Source: JBMNNU01 sp050942695 (GTDB taxonomy: Bacteria > Chloroflexota > UBA6077). From it: a stretch of 14,594 nucleotides of DNA. The first letter of the stretch is position 1. The number at the start of each line of letters is the position of its first letter. Positions 6,099 to 13,395 of this stretch are shown here, in pieces. A program made the position numbers and the translations under genes. The notes beneath the pieces were generated by a model that worked only from the letters and a program-made list of their open reading frames with translations, did not search any database and was not told where the DNA came from. The DNA is taken from NCBI GenBank assembly GCA_050942695.1, contig JBMNNU010000056.1:1-14594 (forward strand), in the 5' to 3' direction.

Positions 6099-7309
6099 TA
6101 GCAACTCTCTCTCCAGAACAACAGTTCCTGGTAGCGTGTGCCCGGCAAACGCTAAGCCGGGAGCCTGCAGGCGGCGAGAAACTGCCGGAGGCGACCTCAC
6201 TCGATTGGGATGCAGCGGTTGACCTCGCTTTTCGAGAGGGGCTCGCACCCATCGTCTACACAGGGCTCCAGCTCTCTGATCTGGATGTGCCGGTAGAAGC
6301 TATGGATAAGCTGAGGATTGGTTATCTCGGCGCGGTTACCCGCACCGAGGCCTGTCTGACTCCAGCCCTCAGATGTGTTCTCGAAAGGCTAACGAGCCTG
6401 GGGATCAAGCCGATTGTCCTGAAGGGCGCTGCTCTCGCCTATACCGTCTATCCGGATACCGCCCATCGAACTATGGCAGACATAGATTTGTTGGTAGATC
6501 GCGATGTGGTGGAGGCGGCCAGGAGCGCTCTACAGGGGATGGGCTTCCTGAGCGATGGCAGAACCGTTGAGCAGGAGCACCACATCCGGCCTCACTACCT
6601 TCCCGATTGGCGGTTGGGCGTGGAGATACACCGGATGTTGTTGCCCCAGCCCAACCCCTACGCAGTGGATCTGGAGGATTGCCGATCCCGTTGCAGGGTG
6701 GCCGAAATCGCGGGAGTAGAGGCAGCTATCCTGGCGCCTCTGGACACTCTCCACTTCACCTGCCTGCATCTGGCTTTTGTCCACCGGTACCGGTGGTACA
6801 CCCTGCGGAGTCTGGTAGACCTGTTAGCAATCACCACCGCGTGGGCCCGGGATCTGGACTGGGATCTGTTTCTTGAAGTGATCGATCGTTCCAGAACAGC
6901 CGGAGCCGTGTACTGGCCTCTACTGCTTGCTCGCCGCTGGCTGGAGGCACCGGTGCCCGAGAACGTGCTATCGAGCCTGGCTCCATCGAAAGCCATGGGC
7001 AGACTGATGGCCGATATTGCAACTCCAGAGTATCTCCTTGGTGATCGGGTGCCCGAGGGCCGTGGTAGCGACGTTCTCTACAACCTGCTGCTGAACTTAT
7101 CCCTTTACCAGGGATGCTCGCCCTTCCGGCAAGCCCATGCGATGCTACTTGGCATCTTTCCCACGCCTGATGCCGTTGGCCACCTCCCGGAGGAGGTCGC
7201 CAGCTCACGGCTGAGGTACACCACCTATATTGGGAACCCAGCTCGGATGGCTCGAGGCCTCGTGGCATTCGGTCGCATGCTTTGCCGCCATTCGAACGCA
7301 CAACAATAA
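6083..7309 (+). CDS. Nucleotidyltransferase, NTP_transf_5 family
   Basis: A 408-residue protein from GTG 6083 (TTG 6095 is an alternative). The diagnostic region is GIKPIVLKGAAL (107-118, with K114), then HRTMADIDLLV (128-137), whose D133 and D135 form the metal-binding DxD of the nucleotidyltransferase fold, followed by a GF turn near 154. The C-terminal half is helical and less conserved. The family is annotated as uncharacterised nucleotidyltransferase. Members sit with HprK-like kinase and PqqD genes, and in pseudomycoidin-type lasso clusters one has been linked to further modification of the phosphorylated peptide. Here it closes the tightly packed gene group, so it probably acts on the same substrate as the kinases (inference). 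Family assignment is good; the group transferred is unknown. Confidence 0.87.
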   Translation: MRGELIATLSPEQQFLVACARQTLSREPAGGEKLPEATSLDWDAAVDLAFREGLAPIVYTGLQLSDLDVPVEAMDKLRIGYLGAVTRTEACLTPALRCVLERLTSLGIKPIVLKGAALAYTVYPDTAHRTMADIDLLVDRDVVEAARSALQGMGFLSDGRTVEQEHHIRPHYLPDWRLGVEIHRMLLPQPNPYAVDLEDCRSRCRVAEIAGVEAAILAPLDTLHFTCLHLAFVHRYRWYTLRSLVDLLAITTAWARDLDWDLFLEVIDRSRTAGAVYWPLLLARRWLEAPVPENVLSSLAPSKAMGRLMADIATPEYLLGDRVPEGRGSDVLYNLLLNLSLYQGCSPFRQAHAMLLGIFPTPDAVGHLPEEVASSRLRYTTYIGNPARMARGLVAFGRMLCRHSNAQQ

Positions 7310-7424
7310 GCCCCGGATCCATGCGGTCCCATAACCTTGATGGTCACCCTAGTCACCCAATCCGGGTATCCGGTGAACCGTACCAACCCACTGTGTTAGG
7401 ACCGCAGCATATAGGAGAACTGCA
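7310..7424. promoter_or_regulatory. Intergenic spacer with inverted and direct repeats
   Basis: This 115-bp gap separates the RiPP-like operon from the glycan block. It contains a perfect 8-bp inverted repeat, TGCGGTCC (7322-7329) and GGACCGCA (7399-7406), enclosing 69 bp. Inside is a short direct repeat, GTCACCC at 7343 and 7352 (9-bp period). These could be operator elements, or a long-range hairpin around a promoter. No clear -35/-10 pair or terminator with a U-tract was seen. Confidence 0.3.
7413..7417 (+). promoter_or_regulatory. Shine-Dalgarno fixing a TTG start
   Basis: AGGAG lies 7 nt before TTG 7425, and there is no ATG or GTG at that distance in the frame. The protein reads MKRKTVVLGGGPAG from this TTG, so the start is secure. 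Confidence 0.65.
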
Positions 7425-8837
7425 TTGAAACGTAAGACGGTAGTCCTGGGGGGAGGCCCCGCCGGCCTGAGCGCGGCATGGAAGCTGAGCGAGGGAGGCG
7501 TAGATGTCCAGGTCGTGGAGACGTTGCCTCATGTAGGCGGCCTTAGTTACACCCTCCGCCGTGAGGGCTACCTCTTCGACTTCGGGCCTCATCGCTTCCA
7601 CACTGACAACCCCGCTGTCATGAGGGAGATAGAGCGCCTGATGGGACCTATGCCCGTTCGGACGCGCAAGACGCGAGTCTACTTCATGGGCAAATACTAC
7701 GACTACCCTCTTTCGGCGACGAATCTGCTCTCGAGTCTGCCGCCCTGGCTCGGCTTTACCTGCTTTGTCGATTTCGTGGCCACTTGGCTTCACAATAGGT
7801 TCGATCCACCTGTCGATGAGTCCTTCGAATCGTGGGTGGTCAACCGCTTCGGACGCCGCCTCTACGACATCTACTTTGGTCCCTACACCGCGAAGGTCTG
7901 GGGCAGGGACCCCGGAAAGCTGTCAGCCACCTGGGCGGCACAGCGGGTAGCGGTCGTCGACCTGTGGGATCTGGTGCTGCGAGTGCTCAAAATCCGGAGG
8001 GGTTACAACAACTTCCACCACTCGCCCTACAAGCCGGACTTTTACTACCCCACGGATGGAGTGGGTCGCATCTACGAGCGGATGGCCGAAGAGATCGTCA
8101 GGAATGGAGGCATCCTGTCGCTGGGCAGCCGGGTTCAAGAGGTTCACTGGGGCGGCAATCGTGTGGAAAGGGTCGTGGTGGAGCGAGGCGGATGCCTTGA
8201 GGAGATAGAGGCCGATTCCTTCGTGTCTACGATACCGATGCCCGACCTAATCAGGGCACTTAGACCGAAGGCGCCTGCGAACGCGCTGGCAGCGGCAAAT
8301 GCTCTCCAGTTCCGGGGCATGATCTTTCTCTTTCTCTGTATCGACAAGGAGTCGGTGTCCGACGATCACTGGATCTACTTCCCCGATGGCCACCTGATCT
8401 TCAACCGGATTTCAGAGATGAGGAACTTCAGCGCCGCAGCCGCCCCAACTGGCAAGACCTCCTTAACCGTGGAGATCAGTTGCGACCTGGGCGATGAGAT
8501 CTGGAACACGCCTGAGGACGACCTGCTCAAGCTTTCCATAAAGGGACTGACGGAGTCGGGGCTGATCCGGCCGGAGCAGGTGCTCGACCACTTCTTCCTG
8601 CGGTCCTGCCACGCTTACCCCACCTACGACCTGCACTTCGAGGTCAATCTTGCCAGGGTGGTCTACCAGTTGGCGGGGCTGGACAACATGATCGTGTGCG
8701 GCCGTCAGGGCTTGTTCCGATATATCAACCAGGACCATGCCATAGAGATGGGCTTCTGCGCAGCCGAGGATATCCTCAGTGGCCACGCGGTGAGCCGCGT
8801 CGACCGGGTGGGCGCGGAGAAGGTCTACTTCGGGTAG
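7425..8837 (+). CDS. FAD-dependent oxidoreductase, UDP-galactopyranose mutase-like
   Basis: A 470-residue flavoprotein with a TTG start. The dinucleotide-binding motif GGGPAG is at residues 9-14, with E32 ending the second strand and HVGGLS (36-41) next. FDFGPHRFH (51-59) is typical of the UDP-galactopyranose mutase / HemY-like amine oxidase superfamily. Near the C-terminus GRQGLFRYINQDHAIEMG matches the flavin-contacting segment of this superfamily. Length is larger than classical UDP-galactopyranose mutase (about 370-400). Homologues of this long type often sit in surface polysaccharide clusters, and the genes downstream here fit that. Whether it isomerises a nucleotide sugar or oxidises another substrate cannot be told. 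Soluble, cytosolic. It is the first gene of the second block, 27 bp before the radical SAM start. Confidence 0.85.
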   Translation: MKRKTVVLGGGPAGLSAAWKLSEGGVDVQVVETLPHVGGLSYTLRREGYLFDFGPHRFHTDNPAVMREIERLMGPMPVRTRKTRVYFMGKYYDYPLSATNLLSSLPPWLGFTCFVDFVATWLHNRFDPPVDESFESWVVNRFGRRLYDIYFGPYTAKVWGRDPGKLSATWAAQRVAVVDLWDLVLRVLKIRRGYNNFHHSPYKPDFYYPTDGVGRIYERMAEEIVRNGGILSLGSRVQEVHWGGNRVERVVVERGGCLEEIEADSFVSTIPMPDLIRALRPKAPANALAAANALQFRGMIFLFLCIDKESVSDDHWIYFPDGHLIFNRISEMRNFSAAAAPTGKTSLTVEISCDLGDEIWNTPEDDLLKLSIKGLTESGLIRPEQVLDHFFLRSCHAYPTYDLHFEVNLARVVYQLAGLDNMIVCGRQGLFRYINQDHAIEMGFCAAEDILSGHAVSRVDRVGAEKVYFG

Positions 8838-8864
8838 GTACTAGCGAACGGTAGGTAACGGGTG

Positions 8865-10442
8865 ATGATCACGCAGACGATCAGGCAGAGTACGGCCAAC
8901 TATCCTGACGCCGGACCGGCAATACGGGCGGCTCGAACGAAGGAGCAGCACGGGGTAGACGTGCTGCTGGCGAATCCGCCATCTCCGGACGGGGCGATCT
9001 GGATCCGCAGCCAGCACCGGGTTGGCAGACGCTCCCGTGAGAACATGATCTGGCCTCAGGTCTCGCTGGCGCAGTTGGCGGCGATGATCCACCGCCGCTA
9101 CTCCGTGGGGATCGTCGACGCTATCGCCACTCGCATGAGCTGGCAGCAGTACGAGAAGCTGCTGCGCGAGAAACGGCCTCGCCTCTACCTAACCCAGGTG
9201 ACCGGACCCACGCTCACCAACGACATGTATGGCGTCTTCCTGGCCAAAAGCCTGGGCGCCCGGACGATCGCTTTCGGCACCCATGTTACGCCGATGCCCC
9301 GGGAGACGATGGAGCCCTTCCCCTGCCTCGACTTCATCATTCGAGGCGAGCCGGAGCACACGTTCCAGGAGCTGGTAGATACCCTCATTACGAAAGCTGA
9401 TCGCGGCGACGGTCTGGGAGGTGTAACCTCATGGGAGGACGTGGAGCCCACCCAAGAGCTCATCGCCCATCGCCTCTCATCTATCGAAGGGTTGGTCTGG
9501 CGCCGGGATGGCGAGATCGTCGTCAACCCGGACCGCCCCTTCATCCCGAATCTGGACGACCTACCCCTGCCGCTGCACCGGCTGTTGCCCCTGGACAGGT
9601 ACCGGGTTCCGCTGTTCGACGGCCCCTACAGCTTCGTGGTCACGAGCCGCGGCTGCCCCGGCGGTTGCAGATTCTGTATCAAGCATGTGAGCTATCAGGG
9701 CTCCGTGCGGACGCGCTCCCCCGAGAACATACAGCAGGAGCTATGGGAGCTGAGCCGACTGGGCGTGCGCAACGTCCACATGTACGCCGATCTGTTCACA
9801 GCCGACCGCGATCAGGTGGTTGGGCTGTGCCGGCGGCTGATCGAGGAGGGGCCAAAGCTCCGCTGGACCTGCAACAGCAGGGTGGACATGGTGGACCCGG
9901 AGATGCTCCGGTTGATGGGCCAGGCTGGCTGCTGGTGGGTCTCGTGGGGCATAGAGTCGGGCAACCGTGAGATCCTGCGCAGGGCGCGTAAGGGTATCGA
10001 CCCCGAAAAGGTCGAGCGGGCGTTGCGCTGGGCAAGAGAGGCTGGCATCAAGAACTGGGGCTACTTCATCATAGGGCTACCGGGCGAGACTGAATCCACG
10101 ATTCGGGAGACCATCAGCTTTGCTAAGAGTCTCCCTCTCGACCTGGCGCTCTTCCACATCGCCGCCCCTCACCCCGGCACCCCCTTCTTCTTCGAAGTGA
10201 TGGAGAACGGCTGGTTCCGGCCGGGCACCTGCTGGGAAGAGGTGGACATGGACCGCTCCACGGTGCTGGACTACCCCAACCTTAAAGCAGAGGAGCTAGA
10301 GCGCTGGCAGAGGCGCGCCTTCCGCGAGTGGGCGCTGCGCCCCGGCCCGGCCAAGACCTACCTGGAGATGCTCGCCAGACCCGGTGCGGTCAGGTCCGCT
10401 CTGGAGGTGGGCTTGCGCCACCTGGCCTGGGCGAGGGGATAG
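8865..10442 (+). CDS. B12-binding-domain radical SAM protein
   Basis: A 525-residue protein from ATG 8865 (GTG 8862 is directly adjacent). The N-terminal part, from VDVLLANPPSP to about residue 165, has the Rossmann-like pattern of the cobalamin-binding domain in BchE-like radical SAM enzymes, including FIIRGEPEHTFQELV. The radical SAM core carries CPGGCRFC with C264, C268 and C271 for the 4Fe-4S cluster, preceded by VVTSRG, and later WGIESGNREILRRARKG and YFIIGLPGE. There is no SPASM extension, so it is unlike the classical peptide-modifying radical SAM enzymes with that domain. B12 radical SAM enzymes catalyse methylations at unactivated carbons and some ring chemistry. Members are frequent in glycan clusters, with unknown substrate. 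It could act on a lipid, a sugar or the upstream peptide. Family certain, substrate unknown. Confidence 0.92.
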   Translation: MITQTIRQSTANYPDAGPAIRAARTKEQHGVDVLLANPPSPDGAIWIRSQHRVGRRSRENMIWPQVSLAQLAAMIHRRYSVGIVDAIATRMSWQQYEKLLREKRPRLYLTQVTGPTLTNDMYGVFLAKSLGARTIAFGTHVTPMPRETMEPFPCLDFIIRGEPEHTFQELVDTLITKADRGDGLGGVTSWEDVEPTQELIAHRLSSIEGLVWRRDGEIVVNPDRPFIPNLDDLPLPLHRLLPLDRYRVPLFDGPYSFVVTSRGCPGGCRFCIKHVSYQGSVRTRSPENIQQELWELSRLGVRNVHMYADLFTADRDQVVGLCRRLIEEGPKLRWTCNSRVDMVDPEMLRLMGQAGCWWVSWGIESGNREILRRARKGIDPEKVERALRWAREAGIKNWGYFIIGLPGETESTIRETISFAKSLPLDLALFHIAAPHPGTPFFFEVMENGWFRPGTCWEEVDMDRSTVLDYPNLKAEELERWQRRAFREWALRPGPAKTYLEMLARPGAVRSALEVGLRHLAWARG

Positions 10443-10500
10443 CCTCGGTGTTTGCTCTGGAGATGGATCAGTAGGATTGAACTGAAAGGACTGCAAAAGG

Positions 10501-11991
10501 ATGGCGCAGCAGAGTATTCCGGCCTCGGTGTATACCCCGGCTAAAAAGCTGTCAAGGGACGCTCTGAACCCCTCGACCCATTGGCAGATGCTGCGGCTAG
10601 GCCTAATTACTGTCGATGCTGCGGCATTAGGGGCAGCCATCGCCATAGCCTACCTGATCCGTTTCAAGACGGGTATCCCTTTCCTGGAAACGCCTCCGCA
10701 CAGCCTTGCCTTTTACTCCTCGGTGGCCTACTGGGTCGTGCCTGTGTGGCTGGCCATCTTCGGCCTCTACCGGCTTTACGACAGGCAGTACCTCTTCTCT
10801 GGTTTCCAGGAATATATCAGGGTGATCAACGGTTGCACCGTCGGGGTTCTGGCCGTCATCGTCGTCAGCTTCCTGGACGAGACCCTCTCCATCTCCCGTG
10901 GCTGGCTGCTGATGGTGTGGTTTCTGTCGATCCTATCAGTCGGCAGCTCACGCTTCGTGCTGCGTCGGGTTGTACGACGCCTCCGATCCAAGGGGTTCCT
11001 GGCGACGCCGACGGTGATCGTGGGGGCCAACGGGGAGGGGCAGGCGCTGGCAGAGCAGTTCTTGGCCGATCCTGGCTCGGGTATCAGTGTCGTCGGTTTC
11101 GTAGACGAGACGCTCCCCTTCGGGTCGAAAGTTGCAGGGCAGTTGGCGGTGCTAGGAAGGTTGGGAGACCTGGAAGATGTTATCCGTGACCAAGGGGTTA
11201 GCGAGGTGGTGGTGTCCACTACAGCTCTACCCAGGGAGCAGCTAATCGATCTGTATCAAAGGCTTGGCCGATTTGACGGCGTTACGATCCGCCTCTCCTC
11301 CGGCCTGTTCGAGATCCTGACGACGGGCGTCAGGGTGCAGGAGATCAGTTGCGTGCCGCTCATGACACCTCAACGGGTGCGCATCACCGGCGTAGACGCT
11401 GCCTTGAAGACCGTGCTGGACTATATAGGGGCTTTCATGGGACTGCTGCTGCTGAGTCCGCTGCTGTTGGCCGTTGCGTTGCTGGTCAGGCTGGACTCTC
11501 CAGGACCGGTGTTCCACCGCCGGAGGGTGCTTGGTCGCGAGGGCAAGCCCTTCGACGCCTTTAAGTTCCGCACGATGGTGGCCGATGCTGACCGACTGCT
11601 GGCCTCCAACCCCGATCTCCGGGCTGCATTCGAGAGTGGGTTCAAGCTAAAGGATGACCCCAGGGTCACTCGCATCGGGCGGCTGCTTAGGCGCACCAGT
11701 CTGGACGAACTGCCGCAACTGTTCAACGTGCTGCGGGGGGAGATGAGCCTGGTGGGTCCCCGGATGATAGCCCCGGACGAGGCTCTGCGCTACGGCAAAT
11801 GGCAGTTGAACCTACTAACCGTCAAGCCGGGGATCACCGGCCCCTGGCAGATCCGCGGCCGCAACGACATCCCCTACGATGAGCGGGTCCGCCTCAGCAT
11901 GCACTACATCCGCAACTACACCATCTGGCTGGATTTAGAAATACTGCTGCGTACGGTGCCGGCGGTGTTGAGGGCTAAGGGGGCGTACTGA
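10501..11991 (+). CDS. Polyprenyl-phosphate sugar-1-phosphate transferase
   Basis: A 496-residue membrane enzyme that starts exopolysaccharide repeat synthesis by moving a sugar phosphate from a nucleotide sugar to undecaprenyl phosphate. Four N-terminal membrane segments lie at about 31-54, 68-90, 109-126 and 134-150. A nucleotide-binding-like domain follows (VIVGANGEGQALAEQFL, 172-188). A fifth hydrophobic segment (about 305-330) leads into the C-terminal bacterial sugar transferase domain, with SPGPVFHRRRVLG, KFRTM (365-369), LDELPQLFNVLRGEMSLVGP (411-430) and KPGITGPWQIRGRN. All conserved catalytic regions are intact and the length is normal for the WbaP/WcaJ-like family. AAAGGA at 10485-10490 supplies a ribosome binding site about 10 nt upstream. 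It points to an Und-PP-linked glycan. Which sugar (Glc, Gal or other) cannot be decided. Confidence 0.95.
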   Translation: MAQQSIPASVYTPAKKLSRDALNPSTHWQMLRLGLITVDAAALGAAIAIAYLIRFKTGIPFLETPPHSLAFYSSVAYWVVPVWLAIFGLYRLYDRQYLFSGFQEYIRVINGCTVGVLAVIVVSFLDETLSISRGWLLMVWFLSILSVGSSRFVLRRVVRRLRSKGFLATPTVIVGANGEGQALAEQFLADPGSGISVVGFVDETLPFGSKVAGQLAVLGRLGDLEDVIRDQGVSEVVVSTTALPREQLIDLYQRLGRFDGVTIRLSSGLFEILTTGVRVQEISCVPLMTPQRVRITGVDAALKTVLDYIGAFMGLLLLSPLLLAVALLVRLDSPGPVFHRRRVLGREGKPFDAFKFRTMVADADRLLASNPDLRAAFESGFKLKDDPRVTRIGRLLRRTSLDELPQLFNVLRGEMSLVGPRMIAPDEALRYGKWQLNLLTVKPGITGPWQIRGRNDIPYDERVRLSMHYIRNYTIWLDLEILLRTVPAVLRAKGAY

Positions 11992-12048
11992 GAGCTACCG
12001 GATCCATAATCAGCAGCCCCCGATTTGCGAACGGAAGAACACCTTCCT

Positions 12049-13278
12049 ATGAGAATTCTCTTTCTCTCCCGCTGGTTTCCCTATCCGCCGGACAACGGCT
12101 CCAAGATCAGAATATTCAATATTCTCAAGCAGCTCTCGAGACAACATGAAGTCTCGCTTCTTACTTTCTACGAGAGCAGCGACAGGGTGAACGAGCACAG
12201 CCTTGGGGTTTTGAAAGAAATCTGTGTTGACGTCCAGGCTTTTCCCTACCAGCCATTTCGTCCGTCTAGCTTCAAGGCGCTGCTGGGCTTCCTGTCTCGA
12301 GAACCACGCTACCTCGTGGATACTTATAGCGCGGCTATGGCGTCTGCTGTGGAAGAGAATGTTCGCATGGGCGGTGTCGGTTTGGTGGTTGTGTCGCAGT
12401 TGGGAATGGTGCCATACGCCAGGCATGTGGGTGGGCTGCCGGCGCTGCTGGAGGAGCTGGAGTTAACGAGCTTCATCGACAGCGTGAAAAGGGGCAAAAC
12501 ACCGCAGCAACGCGCTCGCTCGCTGCTCACCTGGTTGAAGCTGGTTGCGTACCTGCGCCGTGTGCTGCCGAGATTTGCCGGATGCACGGTGGTATCAGAA
12601 CTGGAGAAGGAGTGTGTTAGGAAAACCGTCCCCGGCTACGATGCCGTGCAGGTGATCCCCAATGCAATCGACATCTCCTGTTATGAGGGCTATTTCGGAG
12701 CTCCTCAACCTGATACGCTGGTCTTTTCCGGTGCCCTAACATACACCGCCAACTATGATGCCTTGAGCTACTTCCTGAAAGATATCTATCCATTGATCCT
12801 CCAGACCGTGCCAAACGCGACGCTCAGGGTGACAGGCCGCACGGATGGTGTTGACCTGGCCTCGCTCCCCAATTATTCAGGAGTGCAATACATGGGCTAC
12901 GTGGACGATATCCGCCCCGTGGTAGCTCAGAGCTGGGTGTCGGTGGTGCCCCTTCGAGTTGGGGGTGGGACACGTTTGAAGATCCTGGAGTCCATGGCTC
13001 TTGGGACGCCGGTGGTATCGACGTCGAAGGGGGTAGAGGGCCTGGAAGTGACAGATGGTGACAACGTTTTGATTGCCGACAGCCCCAACGAGTTCTCTGC
13101 GAAGGTGGTCGCTCTCCTTCGCTTGAAAGAGCTGCGCAGTCGATTAGCGGCAGGGGGGCGACGGCTTGTCGAGGCGAGGTACGACTGGCGGACAATTGGA
13201 GATGATCTGTGTGAACTGGTTGAACGGGCGGCTGGAATGGAGCATCTGGCATGCAAATCGACTGTAACGGTTTCATGA
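12049..13278 (+). CDS. Glycosyltransferase, GT4-like (GT-B fold)
   Basis: A 409-residue protein from ATG 12049 (an upstream in-frame TTG at 12025 is less likely). The N-terminus, MRILFLSRWFPYPPDNGSKI, is typical of GT4-type enzymes with a glycine-containing acceptor loop. The C-terminal donor domain shows VIPNAID, then GGGTRLKILESMALGTPVVS (residues 305-324), where E314 lies in the usual nucleotide-sugar contact region, and KGVEGLEV. No membrane segment is visible, so it acts at the cytoplasmic face. It probably adds a sugar to the lipid-linked intermediate made by the sugar-phosphate transferase 57 bp upstream. Donor and acceptor are not deducible. It is the last gene of this block in the window. 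Confidence 0.92.
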   Translation: MRILFLSRWFPYPPDNGSKIRIFNILKQLSRQHEVSLLTFYESSDRVNEHSLGVLKEICVDVQAFPYQPFRPSSFKALLGFLSREPRYLVDTYSAAMASAVEENVRMGGVGLVVVSQLGMVPYARHVGGLPALLEELELTSFIDSVKRGKTPQQRARSLLTWLKLVAYLRRVLPRFAGCTVVSELEKECVRKTVPGYDAVQVIPNAIDISCYEGYFGAPQPDTLVFSGALTYTANYDALSYFLKDIYPLILQTVPNATLRVTGRTDGVDLASLPNYSGVQYMGYVDDIRPVVAQSWVSVVPLRVGGGTRLKILESMALGTPVVSTSKGVEGLEVTDGDNVLIADSPNEFSAKVVALLRLKELRSRLAAGGRRLVEARYDWRTIGDDLCELVERAAGMEHLACKSTVTVS

Positions 13279-13395
13279 AGCCGACACCCTCCGCTCGGAT
13301 AATCGGTATGGTGACTTAACTCTTACTGGTCGGATTAGTCCAGTTTGAAAGATTCGATATATGGACAACTCGTGGGATTACAGATTGGATGGGGG
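13279..13395. other. Intergenic spacer at a composition change
   Basis: This 117-bp gap between the glycosyltransferase and the BNR protein becomes AT-richer to the right. A TTGAAA (13345-13350) resembles a -35 box, but no -10 box lies at proper spacing. No terminator hairpin with a U-run was found. I see no gene here. Confidence 0.4.

Noticed and set aside
205..7309. Canonical lasso peptide cluster
   Set aside because: No asparagine-synthetase-like cyclase or B2 protease is present and the core has no Asp/Glu acceptor. Only the accessory genes resemble lasso loci.
7313..12008. CCGGATCCAT found after the stops at 7309 and 11991
   Set aside because: Repeated 10-mers are expected by chance in a window of this size, and the flanks do not match.
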